Source: UBA7239 sp964509075
Lineage (GTDB): Bacteria > Pseudomonadota > Gammaproteobacteria > Pseudomonadales > UBA7239
Direction: 5' to 3'
NCBI GenBank assembly: GCA_964509075.1
Contig: CAZDWC010000008.1
Span: forward strand, 124,001 to 188,000
DNA: 64,000 nt
Position numbers and translations under genes: made by a program. Below, piece by piece: positions 27,045-36,270 of this stretch. The notes under the pieces were generated by a model, which saw only the letters and a list, made by a program, of their open reading frames with translations, was not told the DNA's origin and did no database searches. Position 1 is the stretch's first letter, and the number at the start of each line of letters is the position of its first letter.

Positions 27045-27916
27045 TTACGACCGAACTCCAGCAAATCCAGCAAATATTCACCATATCCACTCTTCTTCAG
27101 CGGCTCCGCGAGTATCTGCAAACGCTCATCATCGATCCAGCGCTGACGCCAGGCGACCTCCTCTGGGCAGGCCATTTTCATGCCCTGGCGATGCTCAATG
27201 GTCTGCACAAACTGGCTGGCCTCCAGCAAGGAGTCGTGTGTACCGGTATCCAACCAAGCCGTACCGCGACTCATCATTTCAACGCGCAGCTTGCCTGCTT
27301 TCAGATATAGATTGTTGATATCGGTAATCTCAAGTTCGCCACGCGCTGACGGCCTGATACTCTGCGCGTATTGCACCACCCGATTATCGTAGAAATACAA
27401 ACCTGTCACCGCATAACGCGACTTGGGCTTTGCCGGTTTTTCTTCCAGACTTATCGCCCTGCCCTGCTGATCAAATTCCACCACCCCAAAACGCTGTGGG
27501 TCTTTCACCGGATAGGCAAAAACCGTTGCCCCTCCATTCTGCGCCACCGCCTGCGGCAGGTTGCGGGAAAAAGCTTCGCCAAAGAACAGGTTATCCCCCA
27601 ACACCAGAGCGCAATCGTCATTGCCGATAAAATCCTTTCCGATAATGAACGCCTGTGCCAACCCATCCGGACTCGGCTGCACGGCATAGGAAATCGAGAT
27701 ACCCCACTGACTACCATCGCCCAACAGATCCGAAAAGCGCGGCGTATCCTGCGGTGTCGAGATAATCAGAATTTCACGAATTCCCGCCAACATCAGCGTA
27801 GTGAGCGGATAGTAAATCATTGGCTTGTCATAAACAGGCAACAGCTGCTTGGAAATTGAAAGCGTCACCGGATGCAGACGTGTGCCCGAACCACCCGCAA
27901 GAATAATACCCTTCAT
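27041..27916 (-). CDS. rfbA: Glucose-1-phosphate thymidylyltransferase
   Basis: 291 aa. Nucleotidyltransferase signature LAGGSGTRLHPVT at the N-terminus, YYPLTTLMLAGI, and EEKPAKPKSRYAVTGLYFYD near 161-180. Makes dTDP-glucose, the first step of dTDP-rhamnose synthesis. It lies 42 nt downstream of rfbB and overlaps rfbC by 4 nt. Confidence 0.95.
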   Translation of the reverse strand: MKGIILAGGSGTRLHPVTLSISKQLLPVYDKPMIYYPLTTLMLAGIREILIISTPQDTPRFSDLLGDGSQWGISISYAVQPSPDGLAQAFIIGKDFIGNDDCALVLGDNLFFGEAFSRNLPQAVAQNGGATVFAYPVKDPQRFGVVEFDQQGRAISLEEKPAKPKSRYAVTGLYFYDNRVVQYAQSIRPSARGELEITDINNLYLKAGKLRVEMMSRGTAWLDTGTHDSLLEASQFVQTIEHRQGMKMACPEEVAWRQRWIDDERLQILAEPLKKSGYGEYLLDLLEFGRK

Positions 27917-27958
27917 TGCACAAACCTCTTTCTTGTTGTGTGTTGTACAGAAACAGCC

Positions 27959-29020
27959 TCAACCCGCCAGACCAAGCCGCTGCATCTGGTAACTGCCATC
28001 CAGTACATGCTGCCACCAAGCTCGATTATCGAGGTACCAGCGCACTGTTTTACGAATACCAGAGTCAAATGTTTCAAGTGGTTGCCAACCCAGCTCTCTC
28101 TGGATCTTGCCGGCATCAATAGCATAGCGCACATCATGACCAGGACGATCGGTCACATGCGTGATCAGATCGCGATAATTTTTCACTCCGGCAGGCTTCT
28201 CTGGCTGCATCTCTTCCAGCAGATCACAAATAACATGTACCACCTCGATGTTCTGCTTCTCATTGTGGCCGCCGACATTGTATGTCTCGCCAACAACTCC
28301 CTCCGTAACAACCTTGTACAATGCACGCGCGTGATCTTCGACGTATAACCAGTCACGCACCTGATTGCCCTTGCCATAAACCGGCAGCGGCTTGCCCGCT
28401 AGCGCATTAAGAATCATCAACGGAATAAGTTTTTCGGGGAAATGGCACGGCCCATAATTATTGGAGCAATTGGTCATCAAGGTAGGCAGACCGTAAGTCT
28501 CACGCCACGCACGCACCAGATGATCCGACGATGCCTTGCTGGCCGAGTAAGGCGAATTCGGCGCATACGGTGTTTGTTCCGTAAACAAACCGGTCGGACC
28601 AAGCTCACCAAAAACCTCATCCGTTGAAATATGATGAAAGCGGAAAGACTGCTTTGCCGAATCAGTCAATCCACTCCAGTATTTGCGGGCACTCTGCAAC
28701 AACATATAAGTGCCGACAATATTGGTCTCGATAAACGCCGCCGGGCCATCAATCGAGCGATCAACATGCGACTCTGCCGCCAGATGCATTACCGCGTCAG
28801 GCTGCGCTGCCGCAAAAACAGCATCCAGCTTGTCCCCGTCACAAATATCAATCTGGTGGAAACTGTAGCGCGGAGAGTCCGCAACTTCCTGCAAAGATTC
28901 CAGATTACCGGCGTAAGTCAGCTTATCGACATTAATGACAGAATCCTGTGTATTCTGAATAATATGTCGCACTACCGCCGAACCTATAAAACCCGCCCCA
29001 CCTGTTACAAGTATTTTCAT
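27959..29020 (-). CDS. rfbB: dTDP-glucose 4,6-dehydratase
   Basis: 353 aa. Extended short-chain dehydrogenase: NAD-binding GGAGFIGSAVV near residue 7, HISTDEVFGELG, catalytic YSASKASSDHLVRA near 158-171, and SNNYGPCHFPEKLIPL. Makes dTDP-4-keto-6-deoxyglucose. It is located 40 nt after manC, so the dTDP-rhamnose genes are probably transcribed from a promoter at or above manC. Confidence 0.95.
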   Translation of the reverse strand: MKILVTGGAGFIGSAVVRHIIQNTQDSVINVDKLTYAGNLESLQEVADSPRYSFHQIDICDGDKLDAVFAAAQPDAVMHLAAESHVDRSIDGPAAFIETNIVGTYMLLQSARKYWSGLTDSAKQSFRFHHISTDEVFGELGPTGLFTEQTPYAPNSPYSASKASSDHLVRAWRETYGLPTLMTNCSNNYGPCHFPEKLIPLMILNALAGKPLPVYGKGNQVRDWLYVEDHARALYKVVTEGVVGETYNVGGHNEKQNIEVVHVICDLLEEMQPEKPAGVKNYRDLITHVTDRPGHDVRYAIDAGKIQRELGWQPLETFDSGIRKTVRWYLDNRAWWQHVLDGSYQMQRLGLAG

Positions 29021-29060
29021 TATTGTCTCTCAACCATACATTAATGCACACTGCAAAAAT

Positions 29061-30455
29061 TCAGCCACGCCCATAGTGATCTTCAAATCTTACGATATCA
29101 TCCTCGCCAAGATAGGCGCCAGACTGCACCTCAATAATCTCCAGATCTATCGTTCCCGGATTTTCCAGGCGATGCGTGACGCCCAATGGAATATAAGTCG
29201 ACTGGTTTTCAGTCAGTAAAAATTCATCATCGCCGCGCACCACTCGCGCCGTGCCACGTACCACAATCCAGTGCTCCGCACGATGGTGATGCATCTGCAA
29301 CGAAAGACTCGCACCCGGCTTGACCATGATGCGCTTGACCTTGTGGCGATCTCCCTCGCCAATGGAATCGTAATAGCCCCACGGACGATAAACCTTGCGA
29401 TGCGATTTGACCTGCGTTCGACAATTACGCGTCAGTTGTTCTACAACCGTTTTGATATTTTCAGATTCGACACGCGGCGCAACCAGAATGGCGTCATCCG
29501 TCTCCACTACAATCAGATCATCCACCCCCATGGCAACCAGCAACTTCTCGTCGGAAAACACCGTGCAGTTGCGCGCCCTGTGCAATAGCACATCGCCGCG
29601 GCTGACATTGCCGTCTGCGTCCTTCTCCATGCTGTCTGCCAGACTGGCCCAGCTGCCGACGTCGCTCCACGGGGTGTGGCAGGGGACTACCACCGCATTA
29701 TCGGTATGCTCCATCACGGCATAATCAATGGAGATATCAGGTGCTGCTGCAAACAGCTCCGCATTGACGCGCACAAAACCGAGATCGCCGGCACGCTGCT
29801 GGTATGACTGCATACACGCATCGTGCACGGCTGGCGCCAGACGCTGCATTTCATCCAATAGCGTCTGTGCGCGGAACATGAATACGCCACAATTCCACAA
29901 ATAATTGCCACTCTCGACATATTGTTGCGCGGTCACCGCATCCGGCTTTTCCACAAAACGCTCGACACAGAATGCCGGCACAGTCGTCTCCAACGCAGCA
30001 GCCTTGCGAATATACCCATAACCGGTCGCGGCAAATACAGGCTGCACACCAAACGTCACCAGATGACCCGCCGCCGCCAATGGCTCAGCCGCTACAATCA
30101 TGGATCGAAAAGCTTCTGCATCCGCGAACAGATGATCCGAGGGCAGCACCAGCAAAATACTGTCCGGCGACGAGGCCAATGCCGCCAGCGTCACCGCCGG
30201 CGCGGTATTGCGCGAACAGGGCTCAATAATGATTTGTCCTTCACGACCACCCAGTTGCTCGGCTGCCATGAAACGATGTTCGGCATTGCATACCACCAGA
30301 GGTGCAGCAAAGGCCGAGCCAGCTACACGCTCCAGCGTCAACTGGAACAGGGACTGCTGCCCGAACAAGGGCAAAAATTGCTTGGGGTGGCTTTCCCGCG
30401 ACAAAGGCCACAGCCGCTTGCCAGCACCACCAGAAAGGATTACAGGAATGATCAC
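29061..30455 (-). CDS. manC: Mannose-1-phosphate guanylyltransferase / mannose-6-phosphate isomerase
   Basis: 464 aa bifunctional enzyme. Guanylyltransferase signature LSGGAGKRLWPLSRESHPKQ (about residues 7-26), FVEKPD loop near 166, and a C-terminal cupin isomerase with VKPGASLSLQMHHHRAEHW (about 394-412). Supplies GDP-mannose. The frame opens far upstream, but the family begins with IIPVILSGG, so I use the GTG at 30453-30455; the ribosome-binding site there is poor. It is followed by rfbB. Confidence 0.9.
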   Translation of the reverse strand: MIIPVILSGGAGKRLWPLSRESHPKQFLPLFGQQSLFQLTLERVAGSAFAAPLVVCNAEHRFMAAEQLGGREGQIIIEPCSRNTAPAVTLAALASSPDSILLVLPSDHLFADAEAFRSMIVAAEPLAAAGHLVTFGVQPVFAATGYGYIRKAAALETTVPAFCVERFVEKPDAVTAQQYVESGNYLWNCGVFMFRAQTLLDEMQRLAPAVHDACMQSYQQRAGDLGFVRVNAELFAAAPDISIDYAVMEHTDNAVVVPCHTPWSDVGSWASLADSMEKDADGNVSRGDVLLHRARNCTVFSDEKLLVAMGVDDLIVVETDDAILVAPRVESENIKTVVEQLTRNCRTQVKSHRKVYRPWGYYDSIGEGDRHKVKRIMVKPGASLSLQMHHHRAEHWIVVRGTARVVRGDDEFLLTENQSTYIPLGVTHRLENPGTIDLEIIEVQSGAYLGEDDIVRFEDHYGRG

Positions 30456-30543
30456 GCGAAGGCCCGCCACAACAAGGTCAGGGATTATTGCATCGCTCCG
30501 GCGCCGCTGCCAACCGCTGAAGTGAATACAGGGAGCGGCAACC

Positions 30544-31320
30544 TCATGCCGGCGACAGTTTGCGTACGTTGTCGCGCAAATGCTGGGGATTGATGGTGCC
30601 GACAATCGCGCTGCTGCTCCCGGCATGCGCAAAGATCAGGGCCAGCGCTTCTGCAACGGCATCCCCCTCACACAAATGGCCGCTGGCAAACGCTTTCTTG
30701 ATCAGCGCCCCCTTGGCATGCTCGCGGCAGTAATCCAGCACCGCGATGTCCGCCTGCTCTTGCAGATTGCAGGTCACCATCACCACATCCGACTTTTCAG
30801 CCGCCAGCAGCCCGCCTGCAACTGTCTTGGTGGACATGCCAAAGGCGCGTATCCAGCCGCGCCTCTTCAGATCAGCAAGTGTTTCCAGCGCTGCGCTGTT
30901 GCGGATGATGTCGAGATCATTACCGTCAGAATGCACCAACACCATGTCGAGATAATCCGTGTGTAATCGACGCAGACTGCGCTCGACACTCATCCGTGTA
31001 TGCTGCTCCGAAAAATCAAAGCATGATTCGCCATTGATAAATTCTTCGCCAACCTTGGTACAGATCAGCCAGTGTTTGCGATCTGACTTGAGCAATTTTC
31101 CCAACCGCTCTTCGCTGCTGCCGTAAGCCGGCGCCGTATCCAGAAGATTGATACCGAGATCCCGCGCCAGATCGAGCAATGCACGCGCGTCGCGATCTTC
31201 GGGAAGTTTGAAAGGCTGTGGATATTTGACACCTTCATTACGGCCGAATTTTACGGTACCGAAACCGAGTGCGCTGACTCGCATATCAGTACTGCCAAGC
31301 TGACGATAAAACATCGTCAT
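30544..31320 (-). CDS. Aldo/keto reductase
   Basis: 258 aa. NADPH-dependent TIM-barrel: LGFGTVKFGRN, catalytic DTAPAYGSSEERLG (Asp/Tyr) near residues 61-74, and LICTKVGEEF (Lys). It overlaps the FAD-dependent oxidoreductase gene upstream by 4 nt, so both probably act in one process. The substrate is unknown. Confidence 0.85.
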   Translation of the reverse strand: MTMFYRQLGSTDMRVSALGFGTVKFGRNEGVKYPQPFKLPEDRDARALLDLARDLGINLLDTAPAYGSSEERLGKLLKSDRKHWLICTKVGEEFINGESCFDFSEQHTRMSVERSLRRLHTDYLDMVLVHSDGNDLDIIRNSAALETLADLKRRGWIRAFGMSTKTVAGGLLAAEKSDVVMVTCNLQEQADIAVLDYCREHAKGALIKKAFASGHLCEGDAVAEALALIFAHAGSSSAIVGTINPQHLRDNVRKLSPA

Positions 31321-32552
31321 GCACCTCGCTGCCAGTTAACACACCGCCAAGGCGCGCACGCCACATGATCATCCAGCGCCTCATGCAAACGCAGCAAAGA
31401 CATCGGCACGGCGTCCGCAAACTGCGGCGCAATATTTTCCTGCCGCAAATATTCCAGCAACATATTCCCGAGATTGGGCGCCAGCGTGAGTTTGGTTGGC
31501 CATGCCACCACACAGCGCGCCAGACTATCGCATGCCGACAACCAGGCATTATCAGGCCGCAACAGGCCAGGCTGCGCCGGTTCTGCGCGATCTACACAAA
31601 ACGTCGCCCACTCTGCATCGCGCCAGTCCAGCCAACTGAAGAGGTTCTGTAATTCAGTTTTTGCTAGCGCGATCAATTCTTCCGCAGAGAGATTGACGCC
31701 ATCTTCGGCAAGCTGCCCACCCAGATACCATACGGTATAGTCACCGTCGCGATGTGACGAGATAGTCAACCGCGGTTTGCTGTCGGTGCCCACACAGTGT
31801 GCGTACAAAGGCTCGTGGAATTTATGGCGTACCATCACCTGCTGTAGCGGTCGCAATTGCATTTGCGGTTGTGTGACTTGCAAGCGTGCCAGCAAATCAC
31901 CATTCCCTTTGCCTGCCGCGAGTACGCACAATTGGCTGTTGATGCAAAAAGTTTTCCCATCGTGCTGCACGCTTATCACCGCACCAGCACCCGCGCGCTG
32001 CAACTGCGCATGTTGCCAATCAATCGCCATGATATATTCACGGCTGGCATCGCTCAGTTTCCGCAACAGCGACGGCACGTCCAACACCAGATCCACCAGC
32101 TTATACAGCGAACCCTTGAAGGCGGCATTGCGAAACAGCGAGGGAAAATCTTTTGGCTTCAGCGCATCAACGCGCCCGCGCAATGCTTTGCTGGCGAGAA
32201 ACGCCGTCGCCTTGGACAGCACGCTTTGCGCCGACCACATGTAGAAATGATCGCTGAGAATTTTCACACCGCGCAGGTCGACATCACCTTCGCCCGCCAT
32301 GCAGCGACGCCAGTGCGCGGGCATGTCGGCAATCGCTTCGGAGGCGCCGGACAAGGCGCCGGACAAGGTGTATTTGACCCCACCGTGGATCATGCCTTGC
32401 GAGGCCACACTCTGTCCGCTGCCCAGCGCCGACTGTTCGAACAGCACGGCGTGATAGCCGGCACGGCGCGCGCGACTCAGCAACCACAAGCCGGCGACGC
32501 CGCCACCGATGATGGCGATATCGACGTGGATCTGTTGCGTAGTGGCTGGCAT
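31317..32552 (-). CDS. FAD-dependent oxidoreductase (DAO / glycerol-3-phosphate-dehydrogenase-like)
   Basis: 411 aa. N-terminal Rossmann motif DIAIIGGGVAGLWLLSRARR (about 10-29), second flavin motif SVASQGMIHGGVKYTLSG, and VLAAGKGNGDLL near residue 221. It is expected to oxidise an amino or hydroxy acid with bound FAD. The ATG at 32550-32552 is used because the dinucleotide motif follows at once. It is divergent from waaA, leaving 97 nt for both promoters. Confidence 0.8.
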   Translation of the reverse strand: MPATTQQIHVDIAIIGGGVAGLWLLSRARRAGYHAVLFEQSALGSGQSVASQGMIHGGVKYTLSGALSGASEAIADMPAHWRRCMAGEGDVDLRGVKILSDHFYMWSAQSVLSKATAFLASKALRGRVDALKPKDFPSLFRNAAFKGSLYKLVDLVLDVPSLLRKLSDASREYIMAIDWQHAQLQRAGAGAVISVQHDGKTFCINSQLCVLAAGKGNGDLLARLQVTQPQMQLRPLQQVMVRHKFHEPLYAHCVGTDSKPRLTISSHRDGDYTVWYLGGQLAEDGVNLSAEELIALAKTELQNLFSWLDWRDAEWATFCVDRAEPAQPGLLRPDNAWLSACDSLARCVVAWPTKLTLAPNLGNMLLEYLRQENIAPQFADAVPMSLLRLHEALDDHVACAPWRCVNWQRGA

Positions 32553-32649
32553 GCTGGCTCCCGTAGAGGCGCGCAGTATAAACCGCGACGACTGGCGCCA
32601 CAGTGCCCGGCTCGCTATCCTGCCGCAAACTACATTCAGCCTGTCGTCC

Positions 32650-33954
32650 ATGCCACGCCTGCTTTATACCTTCATCTATACAGTGCTATTACCGGCCATC
32701 CTGTTGCGGCTGCTGTGGCGCGCGAGGCTGGCACCGGCCTACCGGCAGCGCTGGGCCGAGCGCTTCGGCATTTTTACTCCACCAGCCTTTGACAGGCAGC
32801 GACCGGTGATCTGGCTGCACGCGGTATCCATGGGTGAGACTCTGGCCGCCATACCGCTGGTCAACCGCCTGCGGGCCGATCATCCCGACTGGCAATGGGT
32901 GATCACCACCACCACACCCACCGGCTCGGAGCGGGTGCGTGCCGCCTTCGGTGACAGCGTCTTTCACGTCTATGCCCCCTACGACCTGCCGCTCTTCGTC
33001 CACAGTTTTCTGCGACGCACGCAGCCGCGGCTGTGCATCATCATGGAAACCGAGCTGTGGCCCAATCTGTTGGCCGGCTGCCGTGCACGCGACATTCCGA
33101 CAGTAATCGCCAACGCGAGGCTCTCCGAAAAGTCGGCGCGCGGCTATGGCAAGTTGGCGCCTCTCACTCGCGCCATGCTACAGGATGTATCCCTGATTGC
33201 TTCACAGCAAACCGACGACGGCGAACGCTTTGTGCGGCTGGGTCTTCCCCGCCCGCACCTGCAAATCACCGGCTCCATCAAGTTCGATCTCGACCTGGAT
33301 CAAGCCGTGAGAGAAAAAGCAGCCACCCTGCGAGCGCAGTGGTCGAATCATGAAACGCGCCCTGTGTGGCTCGCCGCCAGCACCCATCCCGGCGAAGACG
33401 CGATCATCCTGCAGGCATTTGCCGCCCTCAAGAGACAACATGCGCCGCTGTTGCTGGTACTGGTACCTCGACATCCGGAGCGCTTCGACGCCGTTGCCCA
33501 GCAGTGCGAGACAGGCGATTTTTCTGTGGTTCGGCGCAGTAGCGGCGACGCTCCCTCTGCCAATACCGGCATCCTGATCGGCGACAGCATGGGCGAATTA
33601 CTGGCATTTTACGGTGCCGCCGACATTGCCTTTGTCGGCGGCAGCCTGGTGCCCGTCGGCGGCCACAACCTCATCGAACCGGCCGCCTGGGGCTGCCCGG
33701 TGATCAGCGGCCCACATCTATTCAACTTCACCGAGGTCGAGCGCCTGTTGTGCGACGCACAGGCACTGACCATCGCCACAGATGCCGCTACGCTTGCCAC
33801 TGCCGTCAATACACTGCTCCGCGATGCAACCGGGCGCCACGAGACAGGCAGGCGCGCGCAAGCGGTGGCGGAAAACAATCGCGGTGCGCTGGCACGTTTG
33901 TGTAAACTTGTCGAGCAACATGTACTGCCAAACGAGAGCCAACCATGCAACTGA
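32650..33954 (+). CDS. waaA: 3-deoxy-D-manno-octulosonic acid transferase
   Basis: 434 aa. One N-terminal membrane anchor (YTFIYTVLLPAILLRLLW), then the KDO-transferase motifs WLHAVSMGETLAA near 54-66, METELWPNLL near 128-137 (Glu), and VGGSLVPVGGHNLIEPA near 333-349. It attaches Kdo to lipid IVA on the inner face of the inner membrane. The ATG at 32650 gives the usual family N-terminus. Its end overlaps nsrR by 10 nt. Confidence 0.93.
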   Translation: MPRLLYTFIYTVLLPAILLRLLWRARLAPAYRQRWAERFGIFTPPAFDRQRPVIWLHAVSMGETLAAIPLVNRLRADHPDWQWVITTTTPTGSERVRAAFGDSVFHVYAPYDLPLFVHSFLRRTQPRLCIIMETELWPNLLAGCRARDIPTVIANARLSEKSARGYGKLAPLTRAMLQDVSLIASQQTDDGERFVRLGLPRPHLQITGSIKFDLDLDQAVREKAATLRAQWSNHETRPVWLAASTHPGEDAIILQAFAALKRQHAPLLLVLVPRHPERFDAVAQQCETGDFSVVRRSSGDAPSANTGILIGDSMGELLAFYGAADIAFVGGSLVPVGGHNLIEPAAWGCPVISGPHLFNFTEVERLLCDAQALTIATDAATLATAVNTLLRDATGRHETGRRAQAVAENNRGALARLCKLVEQHVLPNESQPCN

Positions 33955-34403
33955 GCCGCTTCACCGATTACTCTGTGCGCGTGCTGATCTATGCTGCCAT
34001 GTACCCGGAGCGCCTGGTAACGCTGCATGAAATGTCTGATTTTTATGACATCTCGCTGGCGCACCTGCGCAAGGTGGTGCACCAGCTCGGCAAGCTCGGT
34101 TATCTGAAAACTGCACGCGGCAAAGGTGGCGGCTTGCGCCTGCAGCGCCCGGCCAAAGAGATCAATGTCGGCAAGGTGGTCGCTGAATGCGAGGGGCGTA
34201 CACACCTGATCGATTGTGTGGCGCTCGACTGCGTTGTACTGCCTGCCTGCGGCCTGCCGGGCGTACTCAAGCGCGCACAACAGGCGTTTTATGCCGAACT
34301 GGAAAAATATTCACTGGATGATGTGATCATCCGCGAGCGCATTCCCCGCGCACTGGAAATGGCTGGCGCCCGCAAACAGCTGCGCGTGATCGCCTCGGAC
34401 TGA
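33945..34403 (+). CDS. nsrR: Rrf2-family nitric-oxide-sensing repressor
   Basis: 152 aa. Winged helix (MQLSRFTDYSVRVLIYAA start; ISLAHLRKVVHQLGKLGYL recognition region) and three cysteines in DCVALDCVVLPAC (about residues 91, 96 and 102), the iron-sulfur ligands of NsrR. NO damage to the cluster relieves repression. It sits directly upstream of hcp, a typical NsrR target, which supports the assignment over IscR. Confidence 0.9.
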   Translation: MQLSRFTDYSVRVLIYAAMYPERLVTLHEMSDFYDISLAHLRKVVHQLGKLGYLKTARGKGGGLRLQRPAKEINVGKVVAECEGRTHLIDCVALDCVVLPACGLPGVLKRAQQAFYAELEKYSLDDVIIRERIPRALEMAGARKQLRVIASD

Positions 34404-34412
34404 CCCCAAAAC

Positions 34413-34426
34413 TTAATCTGCATCAA
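34413..34426 (+). promoter_or_regulatory. ANR/DNR/FNR-like box upstream of hcp
   Basis: TTAAT-CTGC-ATCAA differs at one position from the TTGAT-N4-ATCAA consensus. It is centred about 98 nt before the hcp start and about 60 nt above the TATATA at 34473-34478 that could be a -10, which fits a class I activator position. Confidence 0.55.
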
Positions 34427-34460
34427 CAAACCTCCACTCTCCCGTCTCGCACACTCGTAA

Positions 34461-34482
34461 AAGACTATTTTTTATATATCTT
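34461..34482. promoter_or_regulatory. Candidate NsrR-like site in the hcp promoter
   Basis: AAGA-N14-TCTT symmetrical ends around an AT core, overlapping the probable -10 of hcp. NsrR sites have AAGATG-type half sites; only the outer four bases fit here, so the call is weak. Confidence 0.3.
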
Positions 34483-34517
34483 TGTGTCGGACACCCCACA
34501 ACCCGGAGAGATAGACC

Positions 34518-36188
34518 ATGTTCTGTATCCAGTGCGAACAAACCCTCGTCAATGAAAAAGCCACCGGCTGCCAGTTCAAGAAAGGCAAGTGCGGCAAGGA
34601 GGCGGAAACCGCTGATTTGCAGGACATCCTGATCTACCTGCTGCAAGGCATTGGCCAGTACGCGCACCGCGCGCGCCAGCTGGGCGCTGTTGACGCCACC
34701 ATTGACCGGTTCATTCCACCGGCATTTTTCACCACGCTGACCAACGTCAACTTCGACAGCGACCGTTTCGTGAAATTGATTGGCGATGCCGAAGCCATTC
34801 GCAATCAAGCCAAAGCGATGTACATCGCTGCCTGCGAGAAAAAGGGCGTGCAGCCGGAACAACTCGCCGGCCCGGCCGTATTTCAGCCAGCCAAAACTCT
34901 CGATGGTTTGATGGCGCAGGCGCCGGAAGCCAGCATCAAACGCGATGATCCGGATGTGTTCGGCTTGAACTGTCTCGTGCTGTACGGCTTGAAAGGCTGC
35001 GCCGCCTACACCGAACACGCGATGATGCTGGGCAAGGAGAGCGAGGAAGTTTTTGGCCTGTTTCATCAATACCTCGATTTCATGGCCAACAAGCCGAGCG
35101 ACATCGGCGCGCTGCTCGACACCTGTTTGAAAATCGGCGAAATGAATTTGAAAGTGATGGAGCTGCTCGACGCCGGCCATCGCGACAACTTCGGCACGCC
35201 GGAGCCGACGCAAGTGCGCGTAACGCCAGTAAAAGGTAAGGCATTACTGGTCAGCGGCCATGACATTGTCGATTTGTACAACCTGCTGAAACAGACCGAA
35301 GGCAAAGGCGTGAACGTGTACACGCACGGCGAACTGCTGCCGGCGCACAGCTATCCGCAACTGAAAGCGTTCAAACATCTGGTCGGCAACTACGGCACAG
35401 CATGGCAAAACCAGCAAGCCGAATTCGCGGCATTTCCGGGCGCGGTTTTGATGACCTCCAACTGTTTGATTGATCCAAACGTCACCGGCTACGCCGATCG
35501 CATCTTCACTACCGGCCCAGTCGGCTGGCATGGCTTGCCGCATATCGACATCGGCACCAATGGGCAAAAAGATTTTTCAGCCGTGATAGATTGCGCACTG
35601 CAACAACCGGGCTTTGCCGAAGATCAAATTGAACAATTTGTGACGATCGGTTTCGGCCGCGAAACCATTCTGAGTGTGGCCGACAAAGTGATCGACGGCG
35701 TGAAGAGCGGCGCCATCGAACACTTTTTCCTGATCGGTGGCTGCGACGGCGCAGCGCCGGGCCGCAATTACTACGAGGAGTTTGCCGTGCACGCACCGGA
35801 TAGCAGCATGGTGCTCACACTCGGCTGTGGCAAATACCGTTTCAATCGCCACAATTTCGGCGACATCGGCGGCATTCCACGCCTGCTCGACATCGGTCAG
35901 TGCAACGACAGCTATTCAGCGATTCAAGTGGCCGTGGCACTCGCCAATGCGTTTGGCTGCGGCGTGAATGATCTGCCACTGACGCTGATTGTGTCATGGT
36001 TCGAGCAGAAAGCCGCTGCGGTGTTGTTGACGCTGCTCGCGCTCGGTATCAAGAACATCCACCTCGGCCCATCACTGCCGCACTTCCTCACGCCGAACCT
36101 GCTCAATGTGCTGGTGGAGAAATTCGCCCTGCGGCCGATTGGCGATGCGCGTGATGACATTGCGCGGATTATGAATAAAGCGGCCTGA
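34518..36188 (+). CDS. hcp: Hybrid cluster protein (hydroxylamine reductase / NO-related)
   Basis: 556 aa. N-terminal cysteines 3, 6, 18 and 25 (C-x2-C-x11-C-x6-C), the spacing of enterobacterial Hcp that carries a [2Fe-2S] or [4Fe-4S] cluster. Hybrid-cluster ligands lie later, in GLNCLVLYGLKGCAAY, SNCLIDP and LTLGCGKYRFN. It acts in nitrosative stress as an NO reductase or S-nitrosylase. GGAGAG lies 8 nt before the ATG. The hcr reductase gene usually found nearby is not in this window. It ends just before a terminator. Confidence 0.95.
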   Translation: MFCIQCEQTLVNEKATGCQFKKGKCGKEAETADLQDILIYLLQGIGQYAHRARQLGAVDATIDRFIPPAFFTTLTNVNFDSDRFVKLIGDAEAIRNQAKAMYIAACEKKGVQPEQLAGPAVFQPAKTLDGLMAQAPEASIKRDDPDVFGLNCLVLYGLKGCAAYTEHAMMLGKESEEVFGLFHQYLDFMANKPSDIGALLDTCLKIGEMNLKVMELLDAGHRDNFGTPEPTQVRVTPVKGKALLVSGHDIVDLYNLLKQTEGKGVNVYTHGELLPAHSYPQLKAFKHLVGNYGTAWQNQQAEFAAFPGAVLMTSNCLIDPNVTGYADRIFTTGPVGWHGLPHIDIGTNGQKDFSAVIDCALQQPGFAEDQIEQFVTIGFGRETILSVADKVIDGVKSGAIEHFFLIGGCDGAAPGRNYYEEFAVHAPDSSMVLTLGCGKYRFNRHNFGDIGGIPRLLDIGQCNDSYSAIQVAVALANAFGCGVNDLPLTLIVSWFEQKAAAVLLTLLALGIKNIHLGPSLPHFLTPNLLNVLVEKFALRPIGDARDDIARIMNKAA

Positions 36189-36201
36189 TCGCGGAATCCA
36201 G

Positions 36202-36234
36202 AAAAAGGCCGACGTGATGAGCGTCGGCCTTTTT
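36202..36234. terminator. Bidirectional intrinsic terminator between hcp and the secreted protein
   Basis: A 13-bp perfect stem (AAAAAGGCCGACG / CGTCGGCCTTTTT) with a 7-nt loop. It has T-runs on both strands and serves hcp (plus) and the convergent gene at 36271 (minus). Confidence 0.92.
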
Positions 36235-36270
36235 CTATTAATGGCGCAATATATTAACGCACAAGAAGTG

